Shown: positions 1 through 10,606 of the stretch, piece by piece
How positions within the stretch are numbered: the first letter of the stretch is position 1
Layout: each line of letters opens with the position of its first letter
Source: Dysidea avara
Taxonomy: Eukaryota > Porifera > Demospongiae > Dictyoceratida > Dysideidae
Length of the DNA stretch: 64,000 bases
Direction of reading: 5' to 3'
NCBI RefSeq assembly: GCF_963678975.1
Contig: NC_089280.1
Coordinates: 36,306,508-36,370,507, forward strand
Program-made: the position numbers and the translations under genes
Notes under the pieces: generated by a model
Told to the model about the DNA's origin: nothing
Database searches by the model: none
Seen by the model: only the letters and a program-made list of their open reading frames with translations

Positions 1-2652
1 ACATACAGAAAAGACAGAAACACTTCTGGTGGTGGTGTGTTTATTTCCATAAAGAGCTCTATACCATGTACACAAATTAATGACAATTCAACTATTGAAA
101 TAGTGTGGGCTCACGTTCATCTTGACAAGAACAATGACTTTATCGTTGGCTCCTTTTACTGTCCTCCTCACTCAAGTGATACAGTACTTGACAACTTGCA
201 GTCTTCCATAGACACGATTAAGCAAAAGTATCCCCACACTCAAATCATTCTTGGAGGTGACTTTAATTGTCCAGGTATTGACTGGGAAAACAGTACACTA
301 ATAAATTCCTATGTATCATGTCACTTTCGTGAAAAACTTATTGACTTATCACACAACTACCAACTGTCTCAGTTAGTCACCTTCCCTACAAGAGCTCAAA
401 ATGTTTTAGACTTATGCTTTACTACTAATCCTAATTCTGTGATATCATGTGAACCACTTCCAGGTTTGAGTGACCACGACGCTGTTTTAGTATCCATCAA
501 GATTCCTAAACGTGTAATCAAACAACATCCCAGAACTGTTTACCTTTACAAGCTAGCTGACTGGGAAAAAATAAGAGAGGAATTATCAGACTTGTCACAT
601 GATTACTTTGAAATAAATCAAGCATCACCCCAAAGCTTAGATGAAAATTGGTCCTTCTTCTTACAAAATTTACAAGAAATAATAAACACTCATACTCCTA
701 CCAAGAAATTAAGTACAAGAATTCACCTTCCCTGGCTGTCTTCTGCTTTAAAACGACTCATACGTAAAAAGCAAAGAGTTTATAGAAGAGCAAAGCGTTA
801 TTGTCGAGATAGTGACTGGAATGAATATAAATCATTACAAAAAGAGATAGATCATAAACTAAAGTACCAACACAAATCCTACCTGACAAACCTAACTTCA
901 TCACCAGACAGTAACAAAAAGTCTTTATGGCACTACATCAAGTCACGAAAACAAGAAAACAATGGTATTAGTACATTAATAAATCCTATAAATGGTCATA
1001 TCATAACCAATCCTGTGGAAAAAGCAGACACCCTCAATCAACACTTTCAGTCTGTCTTTACATCCGAAGATAATAGTAACATTCCTGACAAAGGTCCATC
1101 CTTATTTCCATCTTTACCTACATTTGAGATTACCGAACAAGGAGTCTACAACTTGTTAAGTACCTGTGACACATCCAAATCCCCAGGACCTGACTCCTTG
1201 CATCCGTATGTGCTGAAGGCCACAGCTGCCGAATTATCTCCCATTCTAACTCATATTTTCAAACAATCACTAGAATCTGGTGAAGTCCCATTACAATGGA
1301 AGCATGCCTATGTCACCCCAATATTTAAAAAAGGTTCCAAAGCTCACCCAGGCAACTACCGTCCTATCTCACTCACCTCAGTAGTTTGTAAAACAATGGA
1401 GCATATCATCGTGAGTCAAATTATGAAGCATTTGGAGGACCACAATATTCTTTCAGACAACCAGTTTGGATTTAGATCAAAACATTCCTGTGAGACTCAA
1501 CTACTCATTACTGTTAATGATATTGCAAAAGATATTGACAGGAACCTGCAAGTTGATGCTGCTATATTAGACTTTTCTAAAGCGTTCGACAGAGTAGCTC
1601 ATTCTAGACTTCTCTACAAATTAAATTACTATGGTATAAGAGGAACTGTCTTACAGTGGCTAGAGTCCTTCCTTCATGGTCGTACCCAACAGGTTGTAGT
1701 AGAAGGCTCTAGATCTTCTACATGTCAAGTTACATCTGGTGTTCCACAAGGTTCCGTACTTGGTCCTGTGTTGTTCCTAATTTACATTAACGATATTGTA
1801 ACAAACATCAAGAGTGAAATTAGATTATTTGCTGACGACATTCTACTCTTTAAAACTATAGCTACGCCCAACGATCACAGAATACTGCAAAATGACTTAG
1901 ATTCCTTAACACAATGGGCTAGCAACTGGCTGATGGAATTTAACATTCCCAAATGCAATATTTTACAATTTACAACCCACCACAGTAAAAGCACTTTTAC
2001 ATATAAAATGTCTAATATTCCATTGAATATTGTATCAGAGCACACCTATCTTGGTATCCGCCTCCATCATACACTATCATGGGAACCTCATGTTAACTAT
2101 ATTTGTGGAAAGGCAAACCGTCTTCTTGGATTTCTGAAAAGGAATTTATATAATGCCCCAATACAAATCAAAGAACACTTATACAAACAATTATTGTTAC
2201 CTTCTATTGAATACTGCTCAGCCATCTGGGATCCTTATCACCAAACAACAGTTAGCAAATTAGAAATGATCCAACACCGAGCTGCAAGATTTGTTCTTAA
2301 TAAACCATGGCACAGATCCAGTCAACAACACAGTATTACAGATATGCTTAATTACCTTCAATGGCCAAGTTTAAAAAGTAGAAGAAGGAATGCTAGACTT
2401 ATATTATTATTCAAGATTGTAAGAAACTTACTGGTGCTACCAAACCATTGTTTACCCCAGCCAACCCCTGTATCATATACTCGTGCCAATAATCCCCTCA
2501 AATTTGCACAGCTGCAATCCAGAATTGATTTATATAAGTATTCTTTTCTGCCAAGAACAATTATTGATTGGAATAACTTGAAAATTGACAACATTGACAC
2601 AATTAACCTTGACACTTTTAAGAACATTATAGATAAGCTAAATAATTTGTGA
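1..2652 (+). CDS. LINE ORF2: apurinic-like endonuclease plus reverse transcriptase (5' partial)
   Basis: The frame is already open at base 1 (TYRKDRNTSGGGVFISIK), so the true start is upstream; the GTG at 37 is not a start. The N-terminal part is an EEP-type endonuclease, with GGDFNCPGIDW near 255-290 and SDHD near 469-480. A linker rich in Lys/Arg follows (LIRKKQRVYRRAKRY). The reverse transcriptase shows YRPISLTSVVCK, AAILDFSKAFDRV, SGVPQGSVLGPVLF and the catalytic FADD box at 1828-1839. The C-terminal region (YLGIRLHHTLSWEPHV, IEYCSAIWDPY, RAARFVLNKPW) is the usual CR1/Jockey-group tail. About 883 residues are visible with no stop or frameshift. The protein would nick target DNA and reverse-transcribe its own RNA there. 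Clade placement within CR1/Jockey/L2 is inference. Confidence 0.92.
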   Translation, partial: TYRKDRNTSGGGVFISIKSSIPCTQINDNSTIEIVWAHVHLDKNNDFIVGSFYCPPHSSDTVLDNLQSSIDTIKQKYPHTQIILGGDFNCPGIDWENSTLINSYVSCHFREKLIDLSHNYQLSQLVTFPTRAQNVLDLCFTTNPNSVISCEPLPGLSDHDAVLVSIKIPKRVIKQHPRTVYLYKLADWEKIREELSDLSHDYFEINQASPQSLDENWSFFLQNLQEIINTHTPTKKLSTRIHLPWLSSALKRLIRKKQRVYRRAKRYCRDSDWNEYKSLQKEIDHKLKYQHKSYLTNLTSSPDSNKKSLWHYIKSRKQENNGISTLINPINGHIITNPVEKADTLNQHFQSVFTSEDNSNIPDKGPSLFPSLPTFEITEQGVYNLLSTCDTSKSPGPDSLHPYVLKATAAELSPILTHIFKQSLESGEVPLQWKHAYVTPIFKKGSKAHPGNYRPISLTSVVCKTMEHIIVSQIMKHLEDHNILSDNQFGFRSKHSCETQLLITVNDIAKDIDRNLQVDAAILDFSKAFDRVAHSRLLYKLNYYGIRGTVLQWLESFLHGRTQQVVVEGSRSSTCQVTSGVPQGSVLGPVLFLIYINDIVTNIKSEIRLFADDILLFKTIATPNDHRILQNDLDSLTQWASNWLMEFNIPKCNILQFTTHHSKSTFTYKMSNIPLNIVSEHTYLGIRLHHTLSWEPHVNYICGKANRLLGFLKRNLYNAPIQIKEHLYKQLLLPSIEYCSAIWDPYHQTTVSKLEMIQHRAARFVLNKPWHRSSQQHSITDMLNYLQWPSLKSRRRNARLILLFKIVRNLLVLPNHCLPQPTPVSYTRANNPLKFAQLQSRIDLYKYSFLPRTIIDWNNLKIDNIDTINLDTFKNIIDKLNNL

Positions 2653-2716
2653 TTTGTAATGCACATTAGCGTGTTGCCCCTGGTGGGCTTTGCTAATTAA
2701 TAATAATAATAATAAT
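1..2716 (+). mobile_element. Non-LTR retrotransposon (CR1/Jockey-like LINE), cut by the left window edge
   Basis: An ORF2 coding region is followed by a short 3' UTR (2653-2692) and a (TAA)n tail at about 2693-2716. Microsatellite tails instead of poly(A) are typical of CR1/L2-type LINEs. The UTR holds a small complementary pair (gcccctggtgggct), also typical of such 3' ends. The 5' end lies outside the window, so the TSD cannot be checked. The ORF is open for all 2652 bases, so the copy is young. Confidence 0.9.
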
Positions 2717-2941
2717 CAAACACTCAGACGGTTCAAGAGGTGATTTTTGGTGTCAAATTTTATCTGTGTAATATATGAGATAACATCTCAGCATGTTAAA
2801 TTTATAAACTTTTCCTGTTGTAATTAGTACACTCTACTGAATGAGGCTGAGCCTTACCACTTTCACTTTTACTTGCCTCTGATAAGATGATGTCAGACTG
2901 AGAAAAAACAAACAAGTATTTTAGCTGTTGCCCTCTTGATG

Positions 2942-3424
2942 CAACGGCGGATCCAGGATGGGGCATTTGGGGCAAATGCCTCCCTCCCCCTCACCTAGTG
3001 GAAGAGCCAGCCATACTTCTACATACTAAACTTTATGTCAGGCCAAGATCAGTTTATAAAGCACATGAAAATATGTACACTTTATTAGCACAATTACAGA
3101 TTCACCTGAAACCAAAGTGAACCAAAGCCAACTAGCTGTGAAAGTGTCACCCAACACCTTCGTGTGTACTAAGCCCCTCTAAAAATAATTATCGTGTTAC
3201 TGATGTTTAAGACATTCAGAGCCTTTTACACAGCTTTTAAGACTTCACAACCATCTGCAAAGGCCAAAAATTAATGGCAAAAATCAATAGTGAGACACAA
3301 CTAAGAGGTGATTATTTGCTGCTTCAAAAATGCAGCAACTAACAAGAGAATCTGGCTCTTCCCAACCACCTAATACATAGCCTGTTTGTGCCCCTCCCCT
3401 TGCCAGCTCCTGGATCCATCCCTG
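2942..3424. mobile_element. MITE, hAT-like, 5-bp TSD (family GGCGGATCCAGGA, copy 1)
   Basis: The termini are inverted: CAACGGCGGATCCAGGA at the left, and a right end whose complement is CAGGGATGGATCCAGGA. The flanks repeat TGATG perfectly (2937-2941 and 3425-3429). No coding sequence is seen. It is an inverted-orientation homologue of the element at 17676-18148, sharing internal text such as aaagcagcaaataat, and its termini match the element at 12308-12753. Confidence 0.85.
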
Positions 3425-3481
3425 TGATGAACGTAATTTTACCTTACAAGTATTGATCACATTACATCATTTGAGTTAACA

Positions 3482-3886
3482 GACCTCACTATGATGTACA
3501 GACCACACCATGATCTGACCACACCATGATGTAAAGACCACACCATGATGTAAAGACCACACCATGATGTAAAGACCACACCATGATCTGACCACACCAT
3601 GATGTAAAGACCACACCATGATGTAAAGACCACACCATGATGTAAAGACCACACCATGATGTAAAGACCACACCATGATCTGACCACACCATGATGTAAA
3701 GACCACACCGTGATGTAAAGACCACACCATGATGTAAAGACCACACCATGATGTACAGACCACACCATGATGTACAGACCACACCATGATCTGACCACAC
3801 CCTGATCTGACCACACCATGATGTAAAGACCACACCATGATGTAAAGACCACACAATGATGTACAGACCACATTGTGATGTACATG
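3482..3886. repeat. Minisatellite of mixed 19-bp and 16-bp units
   Basis: There are about 22 tandem units. The long unit is atgatgtaaagaccacacc (19 bp) and the short unit is atgatctgaccacacc (16 bp), so the two differ by a 3-bp indel plus substitutions. The units are interleaved irregularly. All three minus-strand frames are open through the array, which explains long spurious ORFs here. Confidence 0.95.
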
Positions 3887-4593
3887 TAAAATTCTTACAA
3901 TCAGTTAAAAGTTGTGAGTATCAAACAGTACAGTAGATTGTTTAAGTAGGGATTACCACAAAAATTTCACATGCTGCCCAAAATTCTGCCTTTGAAAATA
4001 ATCCTGGAGACATCTTACATGACAAAAATCACCTTTACGGAATAGTTTTAGTCCATATAATGTTCCGTAGGCAGAGAAAGTGTAAAAATATTTTCAGTTC
4101 AGAAATTTTCAAGTAAAAATATTTTCATGGGTGCAGACAACCCACGAAAATATTTTTACTCGAACTTTTTTAGTACTGCATCTCAAAAAGTTATCGTTCT
4201 TTGGTTTATTTGTAGATACACTTTCGGTGATGTACCCGGCGTGCAGGCCGTGTAGCTGGAAAATTGATGGCCTCCAATCAGATCGCGAAGAACAGGGCGT
4301 GGCACCAGAATTAATTACTTGCTGACCAAGGGACTCAAGCTGACTCAGATGCGAAGAGGCAAGCTGCATGTGGTGATCAGTGTTGGGCAAGTTACTTTGT
4401 AAAAGTAACTAGTTACATATTACATATTACTTGCAACTGAACTATTTAGTTACAGTTACATATTACCCATAAAATAAAGTAACTGTAATAATATTACATA
4501 TTATATTACTTTGTGTCCACAGCCTTAAGCTGTCACGTGTGAAACTACCACCTTATCACGTGACATGATTGCGCTGTTGGACAATATGCAAAT

Positions 4594-5610
4594 TATGATT
4601 ATGATTATGATTATATACTGGGTCGAGACAGCACAGCTGATAATTGACCCAGGTAATTACAGACAAAAAAAAAACATTTAACATATACATGCATACATAA
4701 AATTATTTATTGTGTGATGACAAGGTGGTTGGTAAAAATTTCTGTGGATTGCTCTTCAATAAAATTGTTAGGTAAAGTGTTCCATTCTCTTAAAGTATTC
4801 GGAAAGAAACTTTTCTGATACGATACAGTGGAACTGACTGGGATAATAAATCAATGTTGATGAAGCTGTCTAGTTGGATACTGAGTTGGTAAGAAATAAG
4901 ATGGTAGCTGTATGGAAGGAGTAAGCTGATGAACGATTTTGTGAAATTGGCTTAACCTATTAATGTGTCTTCTCTCTTGTAGGGTTGGCCATTCAAGGAA
5001 GTTCAACATATCTGACACACTACTGTACCAACTAAAATCAGAAAGGACCCATCTTGCAGCACGTCGTTGGATTTTTTTCTATGTCATATATTAAGTATTC
5101 ATGATAAGGGTCCCAGACACAAGCTGCATACTCTAACAATGGTCTTATGATGGTAATGTAGGCATTTTGCTTGACATTACTACTACATTTACTTAAGTTG
5201 TGCCGAAGAAAATTTAAGGATCTGTTTGCTTTAATGCACATAGCTTGAATATGATGCGACCATTGCATGCTTTCATGAAAAATAAGTCCCAGGTATTGAT
5301 GTTGTTCTGTTAATTGAAGAGTTTCGTCATTTAAATTATAGTCATAATTAGTGGGAGATGTTGATCTTGTACACCTTAATACTACACATTTGTCAATGTT
5401 CAATTGCATCTGCCACTTTTTAGTCCAGTTAAGAATGATACTGAGGTCTCTTTGAAGGCACAGTGAATCTTCTAAGGAATCAATTATCCTATACATAACG
5501 CAATCATCGGCAAATAGCCGAACAGTTGAAGAAATATTTTCATCAATGTCATTAATGTACAACAAAAACATGAGAGGTCCCAATACGGTTCCTTGTGGAA
5601 CTCCAGACTT
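4594..5610 (-). mobile_element. 5'-truncated LINE inserted inside the hAT element
   Basis: The insertion is flanked by TGCAAAT on both sides (4587-4593 and 5611-5617). The uninterrupted hAT copy at 11373-11893 has a single TTTGCAAAT at this point, which proves the insertion. The minus-strand 3' end carries a (TCATAA)n-type tail at 4594-4616. Only the C-terminal part of ORF2 and the 3' region remain. Confidence 0.9.
4900..5610 (-). pseudogene. LINE reverse transcriptase fragment, frameshifted
   Basis: Reading starts directly at the truncation point with SGVPQGTVLGPLMFLLYIND, then the catalytic FADD box (VRLFADDCVMY) and the C-terminal RT text (QYLGLIFHESMQWSHHI, LLEYAACVWDPYHEYL). A run of seven T on the plus strand (5072-5078) shifts the frame. 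The first frame ends at 5038, while the next frame continues the family's usual tail (RRAARWVLSDF, NFLEWPTLQERRHINRL) to about 4860. The fragment cannot encode an active protein because the endonuclease and the N-terminal RT are missing. Confidence 0.85.
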
Positions 5611-6789
5611 TGCAAATTTTGGTTATAAGTAAGAAGCTGGTGAATAAGCTTCATTCAGTAGGCCTCGTTACTTCGCTGTGGCTAGGCATTACTCAGAGGA
5701 TAACTAACGAGATTAGTAACTTCGTTACTTGTAGTAATAATATTACGTAATATTAGACTCGTTACAGTAACTATATTACTTAGGTAACGCGTTACATTTG
5801 TAAGTAAAGTAGCTTGCGTTATGTTACCTGTTTTTATAGCGTATTTCGTTATATTACTTTGTTACCACAAAAGTAATAATATTACGTAACGCGTTACATA
5901 AGTAGCGCATTACTCCCAACACTGGTGGTGATACAATGTTAACTATACACTTTTAAATACTATACACCTTTAAATAATGCATTATAAGCACAAGAACTAT
6001 TCTAATACTATGCTTACTATGACCTTTGTAGCTGGATCGTAGCTGTATAATTGAGGTAACAAAATTTTCGTGATAAAAAAAATTTGTTAAAAATATTTTC
6101 GTGGTCTCAGACCAACCACGAAAATTTCTCTGCCTATGGTATAATACAGCATTAAATATTTGCAGGTGGCCGGATATAGATTTTTTTTTTAATCATCAAA
6201 GTCAAATTTTAGTCTCACTGCCTCACTGACCACAGTCGCAAGGCTAGAGGCCAAACAAAGCAGTGCATGGCCACCATTTTATGCCACAATAACAAACTCA
6301 CCAGTGGGATGTACCTTTTGGGTTTCCAATGTGTGTAGGCCCACCGCCTTGCCTTTTCTTTTATCCATTATATTTGTATCAACACTTTCTTTCAGCAGCA
6401 TATTTAAACACCACAGAATTATTTCAGAGCTGGATTTCAACAGCATTTCAGCCTTGGCACTACTATAATAGGTATGCTAGCTAGATATGCAACTTTGTGA
6501 TTGGGATCCTGTTCACCATCACACCCATCAAATAAATATCTAGGTGGATCAATAGCAATAGAGTACGGGGACCACACCTCTTTATAATCTAGACTTAACA
6601 GTAAACAAGATGACCTCACCCCTTATTCGTCTAGCTAGCTACACACCCCTTGGTTGATTTGCAATACTCTAATACAACAGTCACTCCAATACAACAGTTA
6701 TGTGTGATATTCTAATAGAACAGTCACAAGTTACACTGTGCTACAACACAAAACTAAACAAACCAGTATAACTATATAATAATTGGTGT

Positions 6790-7060
6790 TTTTAAAAATG
6801 TTAATTTAAAAATGAAGTAGAGATCTGTGTAATAAAAAGTATAGTGAAAAAAGAGATGATGATGGTGTTATAGCATAGCTCAGTGGGAAATCCCTACTTT
6901 GGCAATGAACACAATTATAATAGCTAGTGTGCCAAAGTAGAGACTTTCTCACTGAGCTATGCTGTAACACCATCATTGATCTCTTGTTTCACTGCTTTTT
7001 ATTGTATAGATCCCTATACTTCATTTTTAAATTAACAATTTTTTTTAAAACACTAGTTTG
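6790..7060. mobile_element. Foldback MITE (copy 1 of a family also at 14980-15240)
   Basis: Two long complementary arms (about 115 bp each) surround a short spacer near 6910-6930. Landmarks are aaaaatgaagtagagatc and ctcagtgggaaatccctac on the left, with their complements on the right. No coding capacity is seen. Confidence 0.8.
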
Positions 7061-7439
7061 TTTAGTTTTTTGTTGTGGCACAGCTATAGCTACGTATTAG
7101 TCCACTTGTATTTTCCATATCTGTAGGTATGGGGAAGGAAGATACCCATCACTTATAAACATCTTGTCCATTTGTTCATTGAGAAGTTAAGTTCCCCATA
7201 TTCTGTGGTTATGGGCTGGCTTCACTGTAGTTTGGGGCTCTCCTTGCTGTGCTCTTCAATAATGTGTATCAGGGGATTGCGTTCTAGATCCAAGCATCCC
7301 TGTGTGCCTCCAGCTGTTGACCTTGCTGTTGCTGAGGGGCACCTGTCTCCTTTAGAACAATAATGTAAATAGCTATAGTGATTTTGTATTGCGCTTGCTT
7401 CTTTTTCTTATAAAAATAGCTATGTCTACCAGAACAATA

Positions 7440-7670
7440 TGTGACCGGATTTGCGAAAAGGGGTCTTCCACACACATCCAATTTACGAACTTTGGCAATT
7501 CATAACGTCAGATAGGAAAATAGTATTGCCTTGAAATTTGGACAGTGATGAGTAAGTTAATACATGAACAAAATGTCAGGTTAGTATCTTTTTTGAGCAC
7601 AAAGGTATGGTCGTTCAAGTTCATAGAATTGGATGTGTGCGGAAGACCCTTTTTCGCAAATCCGGCCACA
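7440..7670. mobile_element. Mariner-type MITE with TA target duplication
   Basis: TIRs of about 40 bp start TGTGACCGGATTTGCGAAAA and end with the inverse at 7631-7670. They are flanked by TA at 7438-7439 and 7671-7672. Related termini occur at 58443, 59696, 59754, 59928 and around 61010-61055, so this is a multi-copy family. Confidence 0.8.
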
Positions 7671-8102
7671 TATAACTTGTAACTGTTCTATCATACATGA
7701 CTGTTGTATTAGAGTATATCTCGAGTCAGCCAAGGGGTGTGCAGCTAACTAGACCAATAAAGACTGTTAAGTAAATAGCTAGATTGTTAAGAGGTGGGTC
7801 TCCATACTCTATCGTTATTAGTCCACCTAGATCTTTATTTGATGGGTGTGGTCACAAACCTATAGCGAGTGGGATCCCAATCATGAAGTTGCAACTATCT
7901 AGCAAGTGTGCCTCTTATAGTAGCGCCGGGAATGAAGTGTTTCCGAAATCCACCTCTGAAATAATTCTTTGGCATCTAAATATGCTGCTGAAAGAAAGTG
8001 TTGATATGGAAAATTAATGCCTTGATATGGTTTCGTTGAATGAAGAAGAAGACAAGCAGCCTGGTTGAATACAAAAGAAAACACAAGGTCAGAGGGCCTA
8101 CA

Positions 8103-8247
8103 CTCATCAGTACGTATGTATGTATGTATGTATGTAAATAAATATGTAAATAAGTAACATAGGGTAATGTACAAGGCTGTTGGTATAAGTTACCTTCAGG
8201 CCTTTGGTGTGTTTACACCATAAAGTTTTAAATAATAATAATAATAA
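8103..8247 (+). mobile_element. Very short LINE 3' end
   Basis: The segment is absent from the homologous arm near 6325-6335. It ends with a hairpin-like ggcctttggtgtgtttacacc followed by (TAA)n, the same 3' design as the LINE at 2716. It contains a (GTAT)n run at 8112-8132. No coding sequence remains. Confidence 0.65.
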
Positions 8248-9085
8248 AAGAACCCCAAAAGGCACATCCCACTGGTGAGTTTCTTATTGTGGCATAAAAT
8301 GGTGGCCGTGCGCTGCTTCGTTTGGCCTCTAGCTTTGCGACTGTGGTCAGTGAGGCAGTGAGACTAAATTTAAGTGTTGGTGATTTTTAAAAATTCTATA
8401 TCCGGCCATCTGTAAGCTGTTTTGTTACATTTAATGCTGTATTATGTATTATATGGACTAGTACTATTCTGTGAAGGTGATTTTATCACATAAAATGTCT
8501 CTAGGATGATTTTTGAAGGTGGAATTTTGGGTGGCGCAAAATTTTTGGTGCGATCCCTACTTAAACGGTACTACTGTACCGTTTGATTATCTAACTGTTT
8601 TCTGGCACTGTCCTTTCATTATTGGTCAGATTCCAATCAGATCACTACCATTCAAATCTAAAATTTGGGACGAATCTTTGATCCAGGATTGGTGGCGATT
8701 TGTTAAACTACGGGAAGTAGCTTTTAAACCACTGTAACTACCTGATAAAGACACTAATTTGTCCAAAACTTTCTGGAGACCCTTATTGTGTTACCAGCCT
8801 TCTCCATCCCAGCCTATACTAGATGTTTCTCTCCCCTGTGGACAACAGAATGAGAAACGGAAAAATCAAGGCCATGAAAATTTCAAATACAAACTCCTTC
8901 CAGGTTTCCCCCAATTAGCTTCAGACTTACTAGACCAGCTACCCGCCCAAATCAGTGTGTCATAAGGTGGTTTTTGTGACTATCATTATGTGCTACCTTT
9001 GGTTGCGAGATACTGATCACTGTCGATGGCCATTATAAGTTGGCTGTTGCTATTGTTCTGGCAGTCATGTGAATAAAAATAAAAC

Positions 9086-9304
9086 TTATAGACAAAAAGC
9101 GTTTCTCAAATGAAAAAAAGCACAAAATGCTTGATCCAGAATTGAACCTGGGACCTCCAGTGCATTAGCCCAGAGTCTTAGCCATTGTACTAGACAAAAA
9201 GCGTTCCTCAAATGAAAAAAGGCACAAAATGCTTGATCCAGAATTGAACCTGGGACCTCCAGTGCATTAGCCCAGAGTCTTAGCCATTGTGCTACGTGGC
9301 TCAC
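9086..9304 (-). repeat. tRNA-derived SINE, tandem dimer
   Basis: Two direct units of about 103 bp on the minus strand each contain a tRNA-like promoter: A box TAGCACAATGG (TAGTACAATGG in the second) and B box GGTTCAATTCTG about 40 bases later. A shared tail follows (ATCAAGCATTTTGTGC). The outer unit also has GAGCCACG upstream, like an acceptor stem. The parent tRNA is not identified. The open reading frame across it is a by-product of the duplication. Confidence 0.7.
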
Positions 9305-9426
9305 AGCTACCTAACTCCCTTAGTTTCTACCTTATATGTCTCCGAGTGGAGTAACTTCTATATAATTATACTGAAGACAAGAAACCAAAGCTGAACCCTA
9401 CCTAACCCTAATGCTAACAAGTACAA

Positions 9427-9709
9427 AGAAAAATTTGGAATTTTCAACTAGAGTAGGGACCATAGCAGATCGATAAAAAGTACTCAAACAAGCTGGAGTA
9501 GTGCACGATATTAAATCACAGTAAAACAATAAGAAGTGTTATATCCCTACTGTGCATTTCCATTTTATATGGTATCTTGAGCACAGTAGGGATATAACAT
9601 TTCTTATTGTTTTACTGTGATTTAATATCGTGCACTATTCCAGCTTGTTTCAGTACTTTTTATCGATGTGCTATGGTCCCTACTCTAGTTGAATATTCCA
9701 AATTTTTCT
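9427..9709. mobile_element. Foldback MITE with about 130-bp arms
   Basis: The arms run from agaaaaatttggaa to its complement at 9696-9709, meeting at a loop of about 25 bp near 9568-9590. The sequence agtgttatatccctactgtg recurs at about 48042-48062, suggesting a broken second copy there. Confidence 0.85.
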
Positions 9710-9739
9710 GTTTATTTGTTTGTTAACTTTATTTGTAAA

Positions 9740-10580
9740 TAATTATTATGACTGATGAACCCCCGCATACCGCATCTGAAATGGCGCCATGCACTCCAAT
9801 TATTGTCTGAAGAGTGAAGTATCCATTATGCTTCGTTGTCAGCTATATTCAACCCGTTACACAGCATTTTCGGCATACCGCTCTGCGGTATGCCAAAAGG
9901 CACCTGTCGGGACGAAGAACTGTTTGAAAAGCACCTCTGCACACCGAGACGCATTCAGAAAGAAATGATACCGCGCGCCCCAGCTATATCAATTATCATA
10001 TGAAAAGTGAAGTATCCATTACACTTCGTTATTGGCTGTGTTCAACCCATTACACAACAGTACGAATCAAGAACTGTTTGACAAGCACTTCTGCTATCAA
10101 AATAGCCGCTATGAAAAATACGGATGATTTCTGTTGCATGAAAGAAAGCCATAACGTGCCATTGACACTTTTCGCTGTCAGCAAATATGAATGGGACACA
10201 AAGGAGGACACTGGTAAGTCCATGAAGAATGCATTGTACGTACTGCGGTATGCCAAAAGGCACCTGTCGGGACGAAGCGACGTCGAACAGTGAAAAAATC
10301 AAGCCCGTAGCCTTAGCCGTTATCGAGTTACGCTTGTCTGAAGGAATCAGTCAGTCAGTTACTTACCCAGTCAGTAGAAAATTCCGTTAAATAAATTATT
10401 TTTAAAATTCCGTAGCAACTTGTTGAAAGCATTTCGGGTCGATCTGAAAGCTTGTTTGGGCTTGGTTTCACCTAACCAATACTGCCTGATTGTCATTAGG
10501 AGAAATTGAGGCTGTTTTTTGGGTGATATTATTTTGTGGGCCACGCCTACTCCTTTGTGGTCCCTACTATACACTACTAC
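9740..10580 (+). repeat. Dispersed repeat family, copy A
   Basis: The same sequence occurs inverted at 46720-48000 (copy B) and in the same orientation at 61215-61715 (copy C). Landmarks are attattatgactgatgaacc at the 5' side, a peptide-like block MKNALYVLRYAKRHLSG near 10220-10270, and cttgtctgaaggaatcagtc near 10335. In copy A an internal stretch of about 210 bp (gaagtatccatta to cacctgtcgggacgaag) is partly duplicated at 9825-9925 and 10010-10275. No known domain is recognised. Confidence 0.7.
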
Positions 10581-10606
10581 CGTAGTGTATGATACTACTT
10601 TTTGCG

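Larger units (their letters stand above)
4378..5924. mobile_element. Non-autonomous hAT element with perfect 8-bp TSD, carrying a LINE insertion
   Basis: The termini are cagtgttggg (4378-4387) and cccaacactg (5915-5924). The flanks repeat GTGGTGAT exactly (4370-4377 and 5925-5932). Subterminal gttacttt/taacgcgttac runs are typical of this hAT group. After removing the LINE and one TSD copy it is 523 bp, matching the intact 521-bp copy at 11373-11893. It has no transposase of its own. Confidence 0.9.
4065..6139. mobile_element. TIR element (MITE) split by a hAT insertion
   Basis: The ends ccgtaggcagagaaa (4065-4079) and tttctctgcctatgg (6125-6139) are inverted copies. Subterminal sequence repeats the motif gtaaaaatattttcgtgg in both orientations (4118-4165 and 6090-6125). 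The related right arm near 8445 reads ccatataatacataat without the element, so this is an insertion. Both flanks contain tataat, a possible TSD. Without the hAT it would be about 520 bp. Confidence 0.7.
3921..8586. mobile_element. Large inverted-repeat (foldback) element with nested insertions
   Basis: The left arm (3921-4064 continuing at 6140-about 6735) and the right arm (about 7680-8586, inverted) are diverged copies of the same roughly 740-bp sequence. Outer ends match as tcaaacagtacagtag on the left and its near-complement on the right. Shared landmarks include tttaagtagggat, ccaccattttatgccacaata and tcaacactttctttcagcag. The left arm was split by the MITE at 4065-6139; the right arm keeps the empty site near 8440-8450. 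The core carries two more MITEs. A short peptide-like stretch occurs in both arms (minus strand near 7900-8010 and 6440-6480) but is not recognised. Confidence 0.75.

Noticed and set aside
2358-2666. Minus-strand ORF opposite the LINE
   Set aside because: A shadow of the ORF2 coding frame.
3457-3885. Three overlapping minus-strand ORFs of 121-142 codons
   Set aside because: They are read-through of the 19/16-bp minisatellite, whose period leaves every minus frame open. The products are simple Trp/His/Val repeats.
9086-9304. 72-residue repeated ORF
   Set aside because: It is the duplicated SINE unit read as protein; the tRNA-like boxes explain the sequence better.
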